This document shows, piece by piece, positions 1 to 6,084 of a stretch of 6,084 bases of DNA. Below the pieces are notes generated by a model that had not been told where the DNA came from, made no database searches, and saw only the letters and a list, made by a program, of their open reading frames with translations. Position 1 is the first letter of the stretch; every line of letters begins with the position of its first letter. The position numbers and the translations under genes are program-made. This DNA comes from Saprospiraceae bacterium (GTDB lineage: Bacteria > Bacteroidota > Bacteroidia > Chitinophagales > Saprospiraceae), in contig JALOMF010000269.1 in the NCBI GenBank assembly GCA_025455635.1, positions 1-6,084 on the forward strand. Direction: 5' to 3'.

Positions 1-937
1 TAAGCTTAATTCACTTAAAGCTGATATTTCAGATTTACCAAACGGGCAACTTAACATTATCCAAACTAATTACTTTTTGGTGTCTAGTTCTAGCGGTACC
101 CCTGAGAATAATACAGTTAAGGGAAAAACTTATCTTTCCGACTACTTTGCCCACGACGACGGCACAGCCGAATGGCAAGTTTTCTTCGAGCACCCAGTGG
201 GTGGTGAGCAGTTTGCATCCAAGTTTCATGCAAACGTAGCAGACAGGCTCCACGCCGTACAGCTCATGTTTCCGCACGTGAACGGCGATGTTTCCGACCA
301 GTTTTTCAACCTGAAAGTTTGGGTCGGTTCGTTGGACTCGGAGCCGGTACTGTACCGCCAGTTGCTTACGCCGTTATATCCGAACCTTGTTTACGACACC
401 TTGCAAGGTTTCACTACCTACTTGCTCGATGATTTTGCTGGGAATCCAACCCCGGTGGACATCCCTGCCGGCACGGATTTCTATATTGGCTTTGAGCAAG
501 AAACACCTACCAACCTTGGCATCCCGCTTGGCTTCGACGTGCAAAACCCCTGTGAATGCAGTTGGGTGAAACTTGAGAGTACTGGTGACTGGTTCCAATT
601 TCCATCGGACATACCGGGCGCAATTATGATGCGTGCGGTTATGGCCGAGACCAAAAGTACCAGCGGTGCGCAGGAGGTGGAAAATGAAAGTTCTGCCTTT
701 CAAGTCCAATTCTACCCCAACCCCACCACCGGCCAGTTGAACATCTCGCTGGCCACGGGCAATTTTGATGATTTCGAGTACGCCATTTTCAACAACCTCG
801 GACAGCGGGTAGGGCAGGGTACACTGCTGCAAAGCCTGGACCTGAGCAGCTTGTCCAACGGCATCTACTCGGTGCAGGTCGTGAACCCGAAAACGGGTGA
901 GCAGCTTGCGAAGCGAATAGTTTTGGCAAAAGATTAA
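1..937 (+). CDS. T9SS type A sorting domain-containing secreted protein (5' end outside window)
   Basis: The frame is open from the left edge to the TAA at 935-937, so only the last 311 residues are visible; the TTG at 77 is not a convincing start because coding continues upstream of it. The final ~78 residues (about nt 701-934) match the type A C-terminal sorting domain of the type IX secretion system: a YPNPTTGQLNI start, an internal NNLGQRVGQG strand, NGIYSVQV and a terminal KRIV. By family knowledge this tail directs export across the outer membrane, and it is usually cleaved with the protein then released or anchored at the surface. The preceding ~200 residues look like an all-beta module with a HDDGTAE motif near its start, a VWVGSLDSEPV strand and an IPAGTDFYIGFEQ strand, a type often found just before T9SS tails in Saprospiraceae. 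The only two visible cysteines form a CEC motif. No catalytic domain is visible, so the substrate or function is unknown; it would lie upstream of the window. Confidence 0.9.
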   Translation, partial: KLNSLKADISDLPNGQLNIIQTNYFLVSSSSGTPENNTVKGKTYLSDYFAHDDGTAEWQVFFEHPVGGEQFASKFHANVADRLHAVQLMFPHVNGDVSDQFFNLKVWVGSLDSEPVLYRQLLTPLYPNLVYDTLQGFTTYLLDDFAGNPTPVDIPAGTDFYIGFEQETPTNLGIPLGFDVQNPCECSWVKLESTGDWFQFPSDIPGAIMMRAVMAETKSTSGAQEVENESSAFQVQFYPNPTTGQLNISLATGNFDDFEYAIFNNLGQRVGQGTLLQSLDLSSLSNGIYSVQVVNPKTGEQLAKRIVLAKD

Positions 938-942
938 TTTTG
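935..942 (+). promoter_or_regulatory. possible -7 promoter element for the rhodanese gene
   Basis: TAATTTTG is an exact match to the Bacteroidota sigma-A -7 consensus TAnnTTTG, and it overlaps the stop codon of the preceding gene. No good -33 TTTG/TTG lies at the usual 17-23 nt distance; the nearest candidate is the TTG at 906-908, 26 nt upstream. Transcription would start around 948-952, leaving a leader of about 55 nt before the ATG at 1005. A short match of this type can occur by chance. Confidence 0.35.
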
Positions 943-1004
943 CGGTGAAATCTGGCGGTAGCTATCAAGCTTTCGCTTTTTACAAACCAATCTTTTTCAA
1001 AAAA

Positions 1005-1307
1005 ATGGACATAACCGTAGAAGAACTTAAGAAGCGACTGGACGCTGGGGACAATAATTTCGTGCTGATTGACGTGCGGGAACCTTACGAGCACGAGGAA
1101 TTTAACATCGGCGGCAAATTGGTGCCCGTAGGCTCCGTGATGACGGCAATTCCCGACCTGCTCGACCACAAAGACGATGAGGTGATTGTGTACTGCCGCT
1201 CCGGCAATCGCAGTGGCATGGCCAAGCAGTTGCTGGTGGCTTCCGGTTTTTCAAATGTGAAAAACACGCTGGGCGGGATGCTCGCTTGGCGTCAGGCTTT
1301 TGGTTGA
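1005..1307 (+). CDS. single-domain rhodanese-like protein
   Basis: A 100-residue protein that is essentially one rhodanese domain. It shows the expected order of signatures: an N-terminal VEEL helix, LIDVREPYEHEEFNI (about 22-35, the CH2A-type DVRE motif), VIVYCRSGNRSG (60-71) with Cys64 as the predicted persulfide-carrying residue at the head of the active-site loop, and a C-terminal LGGMLAWRQAFG (CH2B-type). Rhodaneses move sulfane sulfur from donors such as thiosulfate to thiophilic acceptors; single-domain forms also serve as carriers in sulfur relay. There is no signal peptide or membrane segment, so it is probably cytoplasmic. I chose ATG 1005 because the domain begins at once and an A-rich tract precedes it. 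An in-frame GTG at 945 would add 20 residues that match nothing in the family and would lie at or before the possible transcription start. The physiological partner is not shown by the neighbours. Confidence 0.9.
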   Translation: MDITVEELKKRLDAGDNNFVLIDVREPYEHEEFNIGGKLVPVGSVMTAIPDLLDHKDDEVIVYCRSGNRSGMAKQLLVASGFSNVKNTLGGMLAWRQAFG

Positions 1308-1330
1308 AAACCCCCAAGTCTGCTGGACAA

Positions 1331-1375
1331 AAAAAATCCCTGCTTGATGTCATTGACCGCAAGCAGGGATTTTTT
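1331..1375. terminator. bidirectional intrinsic terminator between rhodanese and SPOR genes
   Basis: A perfect 16-bp inverted repeat (1331-1346 with 1360-1375) surrounds a 13-nt loop. The GC-bearing core is ATCCCTGCTTG paired with CAAGCAGGGAT, and the outer six pairs are A:T. It gives a T run after the hairpin on the + strand (1370-1375) and a run of eight T on the - strand (A8 at 1329-1336). It begins 23 nt after the rhodanese stop and lies 20 nt past the stop of the convergent SPOR gene, so it should end both transcripts. Confidence 0.93.
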
Positions 1376-1395
1376 ATTCACAAAATCGTGGGTTA

Positions 1396-2037
1396 TCACG
1401 ACTTGGCCTTCACGTAGCTTTTCACACCGTCGGTGTTCAGTTTTTTCACCAATTTTTCAGCTTCGGCCATGTTGCCAAAGCGGTCAACCAGTACGACGGC
1501 GTATTTGCCTTTGTCAAACAACTCGACACGGGCATTTTCATATCCGAGTTTGTTCAGCTTTTTCACTTGCTTGTCAGCCGATTCCCGTATGCTGAACGAG
1601 CCAGCCAGCACCATGAATTTGCCGTCAGAATAGGTCGCTTTTGCTGCGTCGTCTGTGGCAGATGAGCCTTTTTTTGGCGTTGATTTTACGCCCGTTGCCG
1701 CCGAAACAGCTTCTTCAATTTCGTCCTCGCCTTGGGTGTCAGTAGCCGAAGTTTCTGCTTTGTCGGCAGGAACGGAAGTGGTGGCAGGCTTGGTGGCAGT
1801 GGTTTTGTCAGTGGCAGCGTTGCCTTTTTCAGCGGCAGCGCCCGTGGAGTCAACCGACTCGTCTATTTCGTAGTCATAAACGTCTTCGGCCTCGGTCTCG
1901 ACATTGTTTGCGGAAATTTCCGTTTTGTCGGTGGCCTTGTCGCCATTGAAGACATTGGTCATTTTGTAAACCAAAAAGAGGATGGCCATGATGCAGATGC
2001 CAACGATGGCGATGGTTACGTAGTCTAGTTTGGACAT
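1396..2037 (-). CDS. membrane-anchored SPOR domain-containing protein
   Basis: A 213-residue protein with three parts. Residues 6-24 form one hydrophobic helix near the N terminus (starting YVTIAIVGICIMAI), probably an uncleaved anchor with the rest in the periplasm. Residues about 32-135 are a low-complexity linker rich in Ala, Thr, Asp, Glu and Lys, with an acidic patch at 47-63. Residues about 137-211 are a SPOR domain: FMVLAGSFSIRESADKQVKK opens the fold, then a KLGYENARV strand, KYAVVLVDRFGNMAEAEKL, and a closing GVKSYVKA. SPOR domains bind peptidoglycan stripped of stem peptides, typically at division septa, and many such proteins act in cell division or wall remodelling. The architecture (one anchor, flexible linker, C-terminal SPOR) resembles FtsN-type and other bacterial SPOR proteins, but sequence alone does not make this FtsN. 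The start is fixed by the ATG just before the anchor; no clear Shine-Dalgarno is present. It is convergent with the rhodanese gene and divergent from the helicase gene. Confidence 0.92.
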   Translation of the reverse strand: MSKLDYVTIAIVGICIMAILFLVYKMTNVFNGDKATDKTEISANNVETEAEDVYDYEIDESVDSTGAAAEKGNAATDKTTATKPATTSVPADKAETSATDTQGEDEIEEAVSAATGVKSTPKKGSSATDDAAKATYSDGKFMVLAGSFSIRESADKQVKKLNKLGYENARVELFDKGKYAVVLVDRFGNMAEAEKLVKKLNTDGVKSYVKAKS

Positions 2038-2261
2038 GGTATCAGAAGTTGTTTGTTTAAAAAACCTATGAGCTGGCCCAAAACAAGCCTCGGTGCGGCG
2101 GGGAGAGGGGCAGCGTTATTTTAGTAAAACGTTCAACAAAACAGAAAAAGTTGGTCGCTTCGGGGGTAAAAATAGTTTGAAATGTTGGAAACAGCAAACC
2201 CGCTCCGCTGCTTACCTTCGCAGCCAAGGAAATTTTAGAAAAATCACTATTTTTCAAGCAC
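2038..2261. other. divergent intergenic region with promoters of the SPOR and helicase genes
   Basis: This 224-bp gap separates two divergent starts and holds no plausible gene. A G-rich tract occupies 2092-2110. Toward the helicase, two -7-like boxes are visible: TACCTTCG at 2213-2220 and a one-base-short TAGTTTG at 2173-2179 with a TTG at 2151-2153 (19-nt spacing). Toward the SPOR gene the best candidate is weak: TAGGTTTT on the - strand (2068-2061), with only poor -33 matches nearby. No tRNA or riboswitch-like structure was recognised. Confidence 0.6.
2213..2220 (+). promoter_or_regulatory. possible -7 promoter element for the helicase gene
   Basis: TACCTTCG followed by CA differs at one base from the Bacteroidota -7 consensus TAnnTTTG. 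The nearest TTG upstream (2185-2187) is 25 nt away, slightly more than the usual 17-23. Use of this box would give a short leader of about 35 nt before the ATG at 2262, typical of the phylum. The alternative TAGTTTG at 2173-2179 has better spacing to its TTG but a shortened box. Confidence 0.3.
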
Positions 2262-5200
2262 ATGAACCTCAAAATCATATCCGCTGGTGCCGGCTCCGGC
2301 AAGACTTACCGCCTCACCAAAGAGCTGGTTGAGTTGTTGGCCTCCGGCAATGTCAGGGCCAGTGGCATCATCGCCACCACTTTCACCAACAAAGCCGCCG
2401 CCGAACTGCAAGAGCGGGTGCGGGTGCGCCTGCTGGAAGCCGGGCTGACCCAAGCTGCCAACGACCTCACCAATGCACTGATTGGCACGGTACACGGCCT
2501 CGGCGTGAAGCTGCTCAAGCGCTTTGCCTACGAGGCGGGCGTGTCGCCGCAGGTGGAAATCATCGCCGACGAAGACCAGCAGATGCTCTTCAACCAGTCG
2601 CTTTCGATGGTGCTCACCAACGAACGGGTGGAGGAGATGGAGCGCCTGTCCGACCGGCTCGGCCTGACCAAATCTGATTTTGGGAAAACGGACTGGCGGA
2701 AACTCCTCAAGGACCTCGCCGAAGTGGTGCGGGCCAACGACTTTGGCGACGAGGTGCTCGAAGTGAGCAAGCAGCGCTCCTTCGACAGCTTTGCCCGCTT
2801 CCTCGACCCGGCCATCGAGCGCCCGGAGGAGGCTTGGCTCGACCTGTTGAACGAGCAGTTGGACAGCACCATCTCACGGCTCGAAAACAACGGCGACACT
2901 ACCAAGGTGACCGCCGATGGCGTTAAATCGCTGCGGGAAATCAAGTCGGAAATTCGCTTGCGCAACAGCCTGAACTGGCACCAATGGGCCAAAATTGCGA
3001 AGACAAAAGTGGGCGCAAAAAGCAAGGACGACCTCGCCGATTTGGTGGATTTTGCCAATACGCATTTGAGTCATTCGGCGCTTCGCAACGATGTTAAAGC
3101 GTTCATTTTCAACATCTTCGAGCTGGCGGCGGCGGCCATGGACGAGTTTGAGCGCTTCAAGAAAAGCCGTGGCCTCATTGACTACAACGACATGGAGAGC
3201 TACGTGAAGCGCCTGCTCGACGACCCCACCGTGCAGGAGGTGCTGGCCGAGGAGCTTGACCTGCTGCTCGTGGATGAGTTTCAGGACACCAACCCGCTGC
3301 AATTGGAGATTTTCGTGAAACTCTCCCGTTTTGCGAAGCACTCCATCTGGGTGGGCGACCCCAAGCAGAGCATTTACGGTTTCCGTGGAGCCGACCCGGC
3401 ACTGATGCAGGCCATCATTGATGGTCAGGGCGGGCTGCAGCCGGAGAACATCCTCTCGCACTCGTGGCGCTCCCGGGAGGATGTGGTTTTTGCTTCCAAC
3501 GCCATTTTCACCAAAGCATTTTCGAGCCTGCCCGCAGAGCAGGTAGCACTCCAGCCCATGCGCCGCAAGCTGGCCAGCCCCGACTCCGCCAACCAGCAGG
3601 ACGAACCTGCCGAGATGGGCAATGCCCTCTTGCACTGGCATTTCAACTATGACGGCGATGGCCGCAAGCCGGGCAAGGAGTGGCTGCACCACTGCATCGC
3701 CAACACACTGCGGCTGAACCTGGAGCGGGGCATCACCATTTTGCCGAAAGGCGAAAAAACATACCGACTGGCGCAGCCGGGCGACGTGGCCATTCTTTGT
3801 CGTTCCAACAACGACTGCCGGGAGGTGGCCGAGGCACTGCACCGGGCCGGGCTTCGGGCTGCCATTTCGAGGGCCGGGCTGATGGATACTGCCGAGGCGA
3901 AACTGATTTTGGCCTGCTTGAAATTCATCCTGAACAAGTACGACTCGCTTTCCATTGCCGAGATTCTGCTCTTGGCTGCGAGGCTGGAACTGCATGAAAT
4001 CGTGGAGAATCGGCTGGCCTACCTAGAAGCTTCGGAGCTTGGCAAACCGGACTTCAAATGGGGCGAGGAGAACGAGTTCGTGCAGCGGCTAAATGCGCTC
4101 AGGCCGAGGGTGGCCGAGCTTTCTGGCTCCGAAATACTGACCCTGCTGCTGGAGGAACTGGAGCTGCGGCGCATCATCGTCACTTGGGGCAATGTGGAGC
4201 AGCGCCTCGCCAACGTGGACATGCTCATCCATTTTTCATTGAAATACGAGCAAGCCTGCAACCGGCTGCACAGCGCTGCGTCGTTGGGTGGCTTTTTGTT
4301 GTGGGCAAATGATTTGGCGCAAAACGAGGCCGACCTCCAAGGCTCAGGCGAGGGGCCATTGGCCGTCAACGTGCTGACCTACCACAAGAGCAAGGGCTTG
4401 GAGTACCCAATCGTGGTTTGCCACAGCTTGGAGCAAACGCTCCGGGAGGATGTGTGGGGCATCTCCCTCGTGCCCGAAACCGATGCCGTGGACCTGAACA
4501 ACCTGCTTGGCAACCGTTGGCTGCGGCTTTGGATAAACCCCTACGCCGACCAGTACCGAGGGACGTTACTGGAGGAGCGCATGGCCGATTCGTCCGAAAA
4601 ATCGCAAAAGCGACTGGCTGCACTGGCCGAGGACAACCGCCTGATGTACGTCGGGCTGACCCGTGCCCGGGATTACCTCGTGTTTCCGACCCGTGAAAAA
4701 CAGCCGATTTGGCTGAACCGGGTGTGCTACAATGGACAAGAAGAACAACCTTCCTTGGATGCAAACTCAAATGAATGCTTCTGGGAATGGGAGGGCAAGG
4801 TGATGCTCAAGACCACCGAAGTCGTGTATTTCCCAAATGATTTCCCGCACTCGACCATTGCTGAGGCAGCGGTGACGCAATTGGCGGCTAGGCAAGGAAG
4901 GGGTGATTTTCAGCCGCTCATTGCCGAACCAAGCGATGATACGGGCAGTTTTCAGCTGAAACAGCAAGCAAGTTGTTTCGCTCCGTTCGATTTGCCAGAA
5001 GTGCCTGAGCGACAGGGAGTTGCGAAGGCATTCCAAGCATACTTGTTGGCCTTAAACAATGGGTTGCCGCCAGCCAGTCAACAGCTGCAAGCCGAGCAGT
5101 TGCTGGCAAGGTTTGATGCGGCAGAACTGGTCAAATGCGACACTTTTCTGGAAAAAGCCGGGCTTTTTCAGCAATGGGTATCTAATTCCTTCAAAGCTAA

Positions 5201-5468
5201 ACGGGCGTTCACATGTTTTCCGTGGGTCGCTGGTGGCACTGGGCAAGTTCACAAAGGGGAGTTAGACCTGTTGTTGGAGACAGAAGCGGGTGTAGTCATC
5301 CTCCAATTTACAAAATTCGTGGGTGAACATAAGTTGAGACAACGGAAGCTAAAATCGGAGTCCACGGCACTTTTGCCCGCAAAGCAGGTACTGAAAAGCC
5401 ATTTTGGTAAGCAATCGGTACAGGTTTGGGTGGTGTTCCTGCTGTATGGTGAAGCGTATGAAGTTTGA
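2262..5468 (+). CDS. UvrD/RecB/AddA-like superfamily 1 helicase with a degenerate C-terminal nuclease domain
   Basis: A 1,068-residue ATP-driven DNA helicase/translocase of the RecB/AddA branch, expected to act on DNA ends in double-strand break repair or DNA processing. All core motifs are visible: Walker A AGAGSGKT (8-15), Ia TFTNKAAAEL (40-49), GTVHGLG (75-81), motif II DEFQDT (338-343), motif III GDPKQSIYGFRGA (365-377), motif IV SHSWRS (399-404), motif V TYHKSKGLEYP (706-716) and motif VI RLMYVGLTRARDYL (793-806). KSKGLEYP and IDYND (before motif II) favour RecB/AddA over plain UvrD. The C-terminal ~150 residues align by eye with a RecB-type PD-(D/E)XK nuclease: GELDLLLET (999-1007) keeps the first Asp (D1002), but the strand that should read like IDHKS or VDYKT is LQFTK (1014-1018), and the upstream His site (about 919-925) has Ala. 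The nuclease is therefore probably inactive (inference). The start is firm because Walker A begins at residue 8. No AddB/RecC-like partner lies beside it. It is slightly shorter than AddA or RecB (about 1,200 residues). Confidence 0.93.
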   Translation: MNLKIISAGAGSGKTYRLTKELVELLASGNVRASGIIATTFTNKAAAELQERVRVRLLEAGLTQAANDLTNALIGTVHGLGVKLLKRFAYEAGVSPQVEIIADEDQQMLFNQSLSMVLTNERVEEMERLSDRLGLTKSDFGKTDWRKLLKDLAEVVRANDFGDEVLEVSKQRSFDSFARFLDPAIERPEEAWLDLLNEQLDSTISRLENNGDTTKVTADGVKSLREIKSEIRLRNSLNWHQWAKIAKTKVGAKSKDDLADLVDFANTHLSHSALRNDVKAFIFNIFELAAAAMDEFERFKKSRGLIDYNDMESYVKRLLDDPTVQEVLAEELDLLLVDEFQDTNPLQLEIFVKLSRFAKHSIWVGDPKQSIYGFRGADPALMQAIIDGQGGLQPENILSHSWRSREDVVFASNAIFTKAFSSLPAEQVALQPMRRKLASPDSANQQDEPAEMGNALLHWHFNYDGDGRKPGKEWLHHCIANTLRLNLERGITILPKGEKTYRLAQPGDVAILCRSNNDCREVAEALHRAGLRAAISRAGLMDTAEAKLILACLKFILNKYDSLSIAEILLLAARLELHEIVENRLAYLEASELGKPDFKWGEENEFVQRLNALRPRVAELSGSEILTLLLEELELRRIIVTWGNVEQRLANVDMLIHFSLKYEQACNRLHSAASLGGFLLWANDLAQNEADLQGSGEGPLAVNVLTYHKSKGLEYPIVVCHSLEQTLREDVWGISLVPETDAVDLNNLLGNRWLRLWINPYADQYRGTLLEERMADSSEKSQKRLAALAEDNRLMYVGLTRARDYLVFPTREKQPIWLNRVCYNGQEEQPSLDANSNECFWEWEGKVMLKTTEVVYFPNDFPHSTIAEAAVTQLAARQGRGDFQPLIAEPSDDTGSFQLKQQASCFAPFDLPEVPERQGVAKAFQAYLLALNNGLPPASQQLQAEQLLARFDAAELVKCDTFLEKAGLFQQWVSNSFKAKRAFTCFPWVAGGTGQVHKGELDLLLETEAGVVILQFTKFVGEHKLRQRKLKSESTALLPAKQVLKSHFGKQSVQVWVVFLLYGEAYEV

Positions 5469-5477
5469 CAAAAAATT

Positions 5478-5503
5478 AGGGGCGGCACTATCGTGTCGCC
5501 CCT
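5478..5503. terminator. hairpin terminator between the helicase gene and the convergent right-edge gene
   Basis: An 11-bp stem (5478-5488 with 5493-5503, AGGGGCGGCAC with GTGTCGCCCCT) contains one G:U pair and closes a TATC tetraloop. On the - strand it is followed by AATTTTTT, a good intrinsic terminator tail for the right-edge gene. On the + strand the tail is only GTTTTG, so termination of the helicase transcript, whose stop codon is 9 nt upstream, may be weaker. Confidence 0.85.
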
Positions 5504-5569
5504 GTTTTGAGAAATGTATAAAGTAGATTGATAATGGATTTTTTGCTTTTAATGACTTCCGAAAGGTAT

Positions 5570-6084
5570 TTATTGGCCAGGTGTAGCTATTTTTTCGGAG
5601 GCAAAAACCGCTTTGTATTCGGATGAAGACTTCTCCTTGCCGTCGTCATTTTTTTCGTTGGCATAAATTGATTTAGTGCTGATTGTGTCCATGTCAATAT
5701 TACCACTGTAATTGTAAACCAACAAGCTGCCATTTCTATCAAAATCTATCACGCCAAGGTCGTTTCCGGGATTGGTGCCATACGTGTTCGGCTCAAGGAA
5801 AGGGTCATTTTCGTTGTCGATAAGGCTGATTTTTGCAGCTGCATCTTCCACAACGAAGGTGAAAAGCAAAGTTTCCTTGCCTGCTGCATATTTGATACGA
5901 GGTTCGTCCGATACAAAGCCAAACGAAATATAGGAAGTTTCAGGAGCTTCCATCGGCCCATCAACCCTGGCGTTTTCAATCCACGTTCCACCATAGTTTT
6001 CCAAGCCAACGTAAACGAAGCCAATGGGAGCCACGACGGTGACTTGGCCTGAACCGGTAGTTGATTTTTTCGATGGCAGAATGG
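5570..6084 (-). CDS. probable secreted protein with a Saprospiraceae-type beta domain (5' end outside window)
   Basis: The frame stays open to the right edge, so the N terminus is missing; an apparent GTG start at 6034 is internal, since in-frame coding continues upstream (ILPSKKSTTGSGQVTVV). About 170 residues are visible. They include WIENARVDGP, YISFGFVSDEP, a strand AAGKETLLFTFVV, ISLIDNENDPF, NPGNDLGVIDF and LLVYNYSGNID. This order (SFG, a GxExxLFTF strand, a LIDNxxDPF turn, NPGN, then YNYSGN) resembles, from memory, a domain in many large secreted proteins of Saprospiraceae, sometimes compared with cohesin-like folds; the molecular role is unknown. Export is inferred from that resemblance, because any signal peptide lies outside the window. 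No T9SS sorting domain follows: the protein ends with a polar Lys/Glu/Ser-rich stretch and ATPGQ. It is convergent with the helicase gene and shares the terminator at 5478-5503. Confidence 0.75.
   Translation of the reverse strand, partial: ILPSKKSTTGSGQVTVVAPIGFVYVGLENYGGTWIENARVDGPMEAPETSYISFGFVSDEPRIKYAAGKETLLFTFVVEDAAAKISLIDNENDPFLEPNTYGTNPGNDLGVIDFDRNGSLLVYNYSGNIDMDTISTKSIYANEKNDDGKEKSSSEYKAVFASEKIATPGQ

Noticed and set aside
77..79. TTG at 77 as the start of the left-hand gene
   Set aside because: The same frame is open to the window edge and the upstream codons read as ordinary protein, so the gene is cut by the window.
374..832. A 152-codon - strand frame opposite the T9SS gene
   Set aside because: The + strand frame encodes a clear sorting domain and module; the antisense product has no family features.
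945..1004. GTG at 945 as the rhodanese start
   Set aside because: It would add 20 residues unlike the family, and a candidate transcription start lies at about the same place; the ATG at 1005 fits the domain boundary.
2061..2086. A - strand promoter for the SPOR gene (TAGGTTTT with TTG 15 nt away)
   Set aside because: The -7 box has a mismatch and the spacing is too short; it is not supported well enough to list as a site.
2874..3995. Long open frame of 373 codons on the - strand inside the helicase gene
   Set aside because: It lies wholly opposite a gene with all helicase motifs, in GC-rich DNA where antisense frames stay open by codon bias. Its translation shows no recognisable domain.
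1..6084. A new defence, mobile or RNA-based system, CRISPR array or tRNA
   Set aside because: No direct-repeat arrays, transposase or recombinase genes, attachment-site repeats or tRNA-like folds were seen. The helicase alone is not evidence of a defence system, because its neighbours are unrelated housekeeping and surface genes.

Overview
The window is 6,084 bp of what looks like a Bacteroidota chromosome, most likely from the Saprospiria/Lewinella-type branch. The evidence is a C-terminal type IX secretion (T9SS) sorting domain on the left-hand gene, a secreted domain of a kind common in Saprospiraceae at the right edge, AT-rich leaders without clear Shine-Dalgarno sequences, and -7-like boxes close to the Bacteroidota TAnnTTTG consensus. 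The genus is not determinable from the sequence alone.

Layout from left to right: (i) the 3' part of a secreted T9SS protein on the + strand, running in from the left edge and ending at 937; (ii) a small single-domain rhodanese protein (+, 1005-1307), with a possible promoter overlapping the stop codon of gene (i); (iii) a strong two-way hairpin terminator at 1331-1375; (iv) a convergent gene on the - strand (1396-2037) for a membrane-anchored SPOR-domain protein; (v) a divergent, non-coding promoter region (2038-2261); (vi) a 1,068-residue UvrD/RecB/AddA-like superfamily 1 helicase on the + strand (2262-5468); (vii) a second hairpin terminator (5478-5503); (viii) the 3' part of a - strand gene for a probable secreted protein, running off the right edge (5570-6084).

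The genes do not form an obvious pathway. The two convergent junctions each carry a hairpin and the divergent junction carries the promoters, so most genes appear to be separate transcription units. The roles suggested are cell-surface export (left and right genes), sulfur transfer or thiol chemistry (rhodanese), peptidoglycan/septum binding (SPOR), and DNA break repair or processing (helicase).

The most notable observation is in the helicase. All helicase motifs are intact, but the C-terminal RecB-type nuclease domain has apparently lost its key catalytic residues, and the DNA coding for that part is clearly lower in GC than the helicase core. I found no CRISPR array, tRNA, rRNA, insertion sequence or recognisable new defence or mobile system; this reads as an ordinary chromosomal region.
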